Source: Hydractinia symbiolongicarpus (Eukaryota; Cnidaria; Hydrozoa; Anthoathecata; Hydractiniidae). From it: a DNA stretch of 64,000 nucleotides. The notes under the pieces were generated by a model. The model was not told the DNA's origin, searched no databases, and saw only the letters and a program-made list of their open reading frames with translations. A program made the position numbers and the translations under genes. The stretch is from positions 2,418,001 to 2,482,000 of the forward strand of contig NC_079886.1 of assembly GCF_029227915.1 (NCBI RefSeq), given 5' to 3'. How positions within the stretch are numbered: the first letter of the stretch is position 1; the number at the start of each line of letters is the position of its first letter. Below, in pieces: positions 63,942 to 64,000 of the stretch.

Positions 63942-64000
63942 CGAATAGACTGCGCGAGTATTTGATGTGCGTGGGATATTCTTTTCAAAATGTGCGAGAA

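Larger units (their letters stand above)
63732..64000. other. Unique flanking DNA, no gene recognised
   Basis: The 269 bp to the right of the array share no extended similarity with the monomer. They hold three short inverted repeats (annotated separately) and no convincing gene. An open frame of 17 codons from ATG at 63,895 to TAG at 63,948 is too short to support. The start, CTAGAAATTAAAAAAAAGG, has an A-rich character slightly like the monomer 3' part, so the exact breakpoint could be a few bases later. The sequence could be single-copy DNA, the end of a transposon or another repeat; the window is too short to tell. Confidence 0.85.

Noticed and set aside
63895-63948. Small open frame of 17 codons preceded by GAGGTAGGAAA in the flank
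   Set aside because: It is too short, has no conserved features, and the purine run ahead of it means little in a probable eukaryotic genome.

Overview
The window is almost entirely one tandem satellite DNA array. From base 1 to about 63,731 it is a head-to-tail run of roughly 314 monomers, all in one orientation, with a period of 203 bp (most monomers 202-204 bp). The last 269 bp (63,732-64,000) are non-repetitive flank, so the window captures one edge of the array. I see no credible protein-coding gene, rRNA, tRNA, CRISPR array or transposon. The open frames that occur are short readings of the repeat itself. A homogenised array of nucleosome-sized monomers with multi-level organisation points to a eukaryotic nuclear genome, of the kind found in centromeric, pericentromeric or other heterochromatin. 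I do not recognise the satellite family and cannot name the organism. The array is built from higher-order repeats (HORs): groups of distinguishable monomers that are themselves repeated. Layout: (1) 1-10,249, a 7-monomer HOR (types A-G, 1,419-1,420 bp) with a 6-monomer derivative carrying a B/C hybrid, plus inserted A' and H monomers that create a 15-monomer, 3,041-bp super-unit. (2) 10,250-24,560, a mosaic of more varied monomers with local duplications of 1,419, 774 and 1,563 bp. (3) 24,565-28,218, two copies of a 9-monomer, 1,827-bp unit. (4) 28,219-42,262, a 10-monomer, 2,031/2,032-bp HOR with one shortened, one replaced and one expanded copy. (5) 42,263-51,190, the A-G family again, more than 33 kb from its first block. 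(6) 51,191-55,249, a 2,030-bp 10-monomer unit twice. (7) 55,250-58,899, a 1,826-bp 9-monomer duplication. (8) 58,900-62,957, a 2,029-bp 10-monomer duplication. (9) 62,958-63,731, the terminal monomers, ending part-way through a monomer at unique DNA. Each monomer carries the same internal architecture: an AT-rich 5' box with a GTATAC palindrome; a GC-rich core with up to four GGG runs spaced 11, 9 and 10 bp; a GCCGGC palindrome; a 22-bp A/T dyad (TCAAAAATG, AAAA, CATTTTTGA); and a conserved A-rich 3' part. Hybrid monomers, truncated monomers and private variants that recur at exact HOR spacing record unequal exchange, deletion and segmental duplication. Conserved elements within the monomer, and the array edge, are the most promising leads for function. 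All boundaries and types come from reading by eye; percent identities were not computed.
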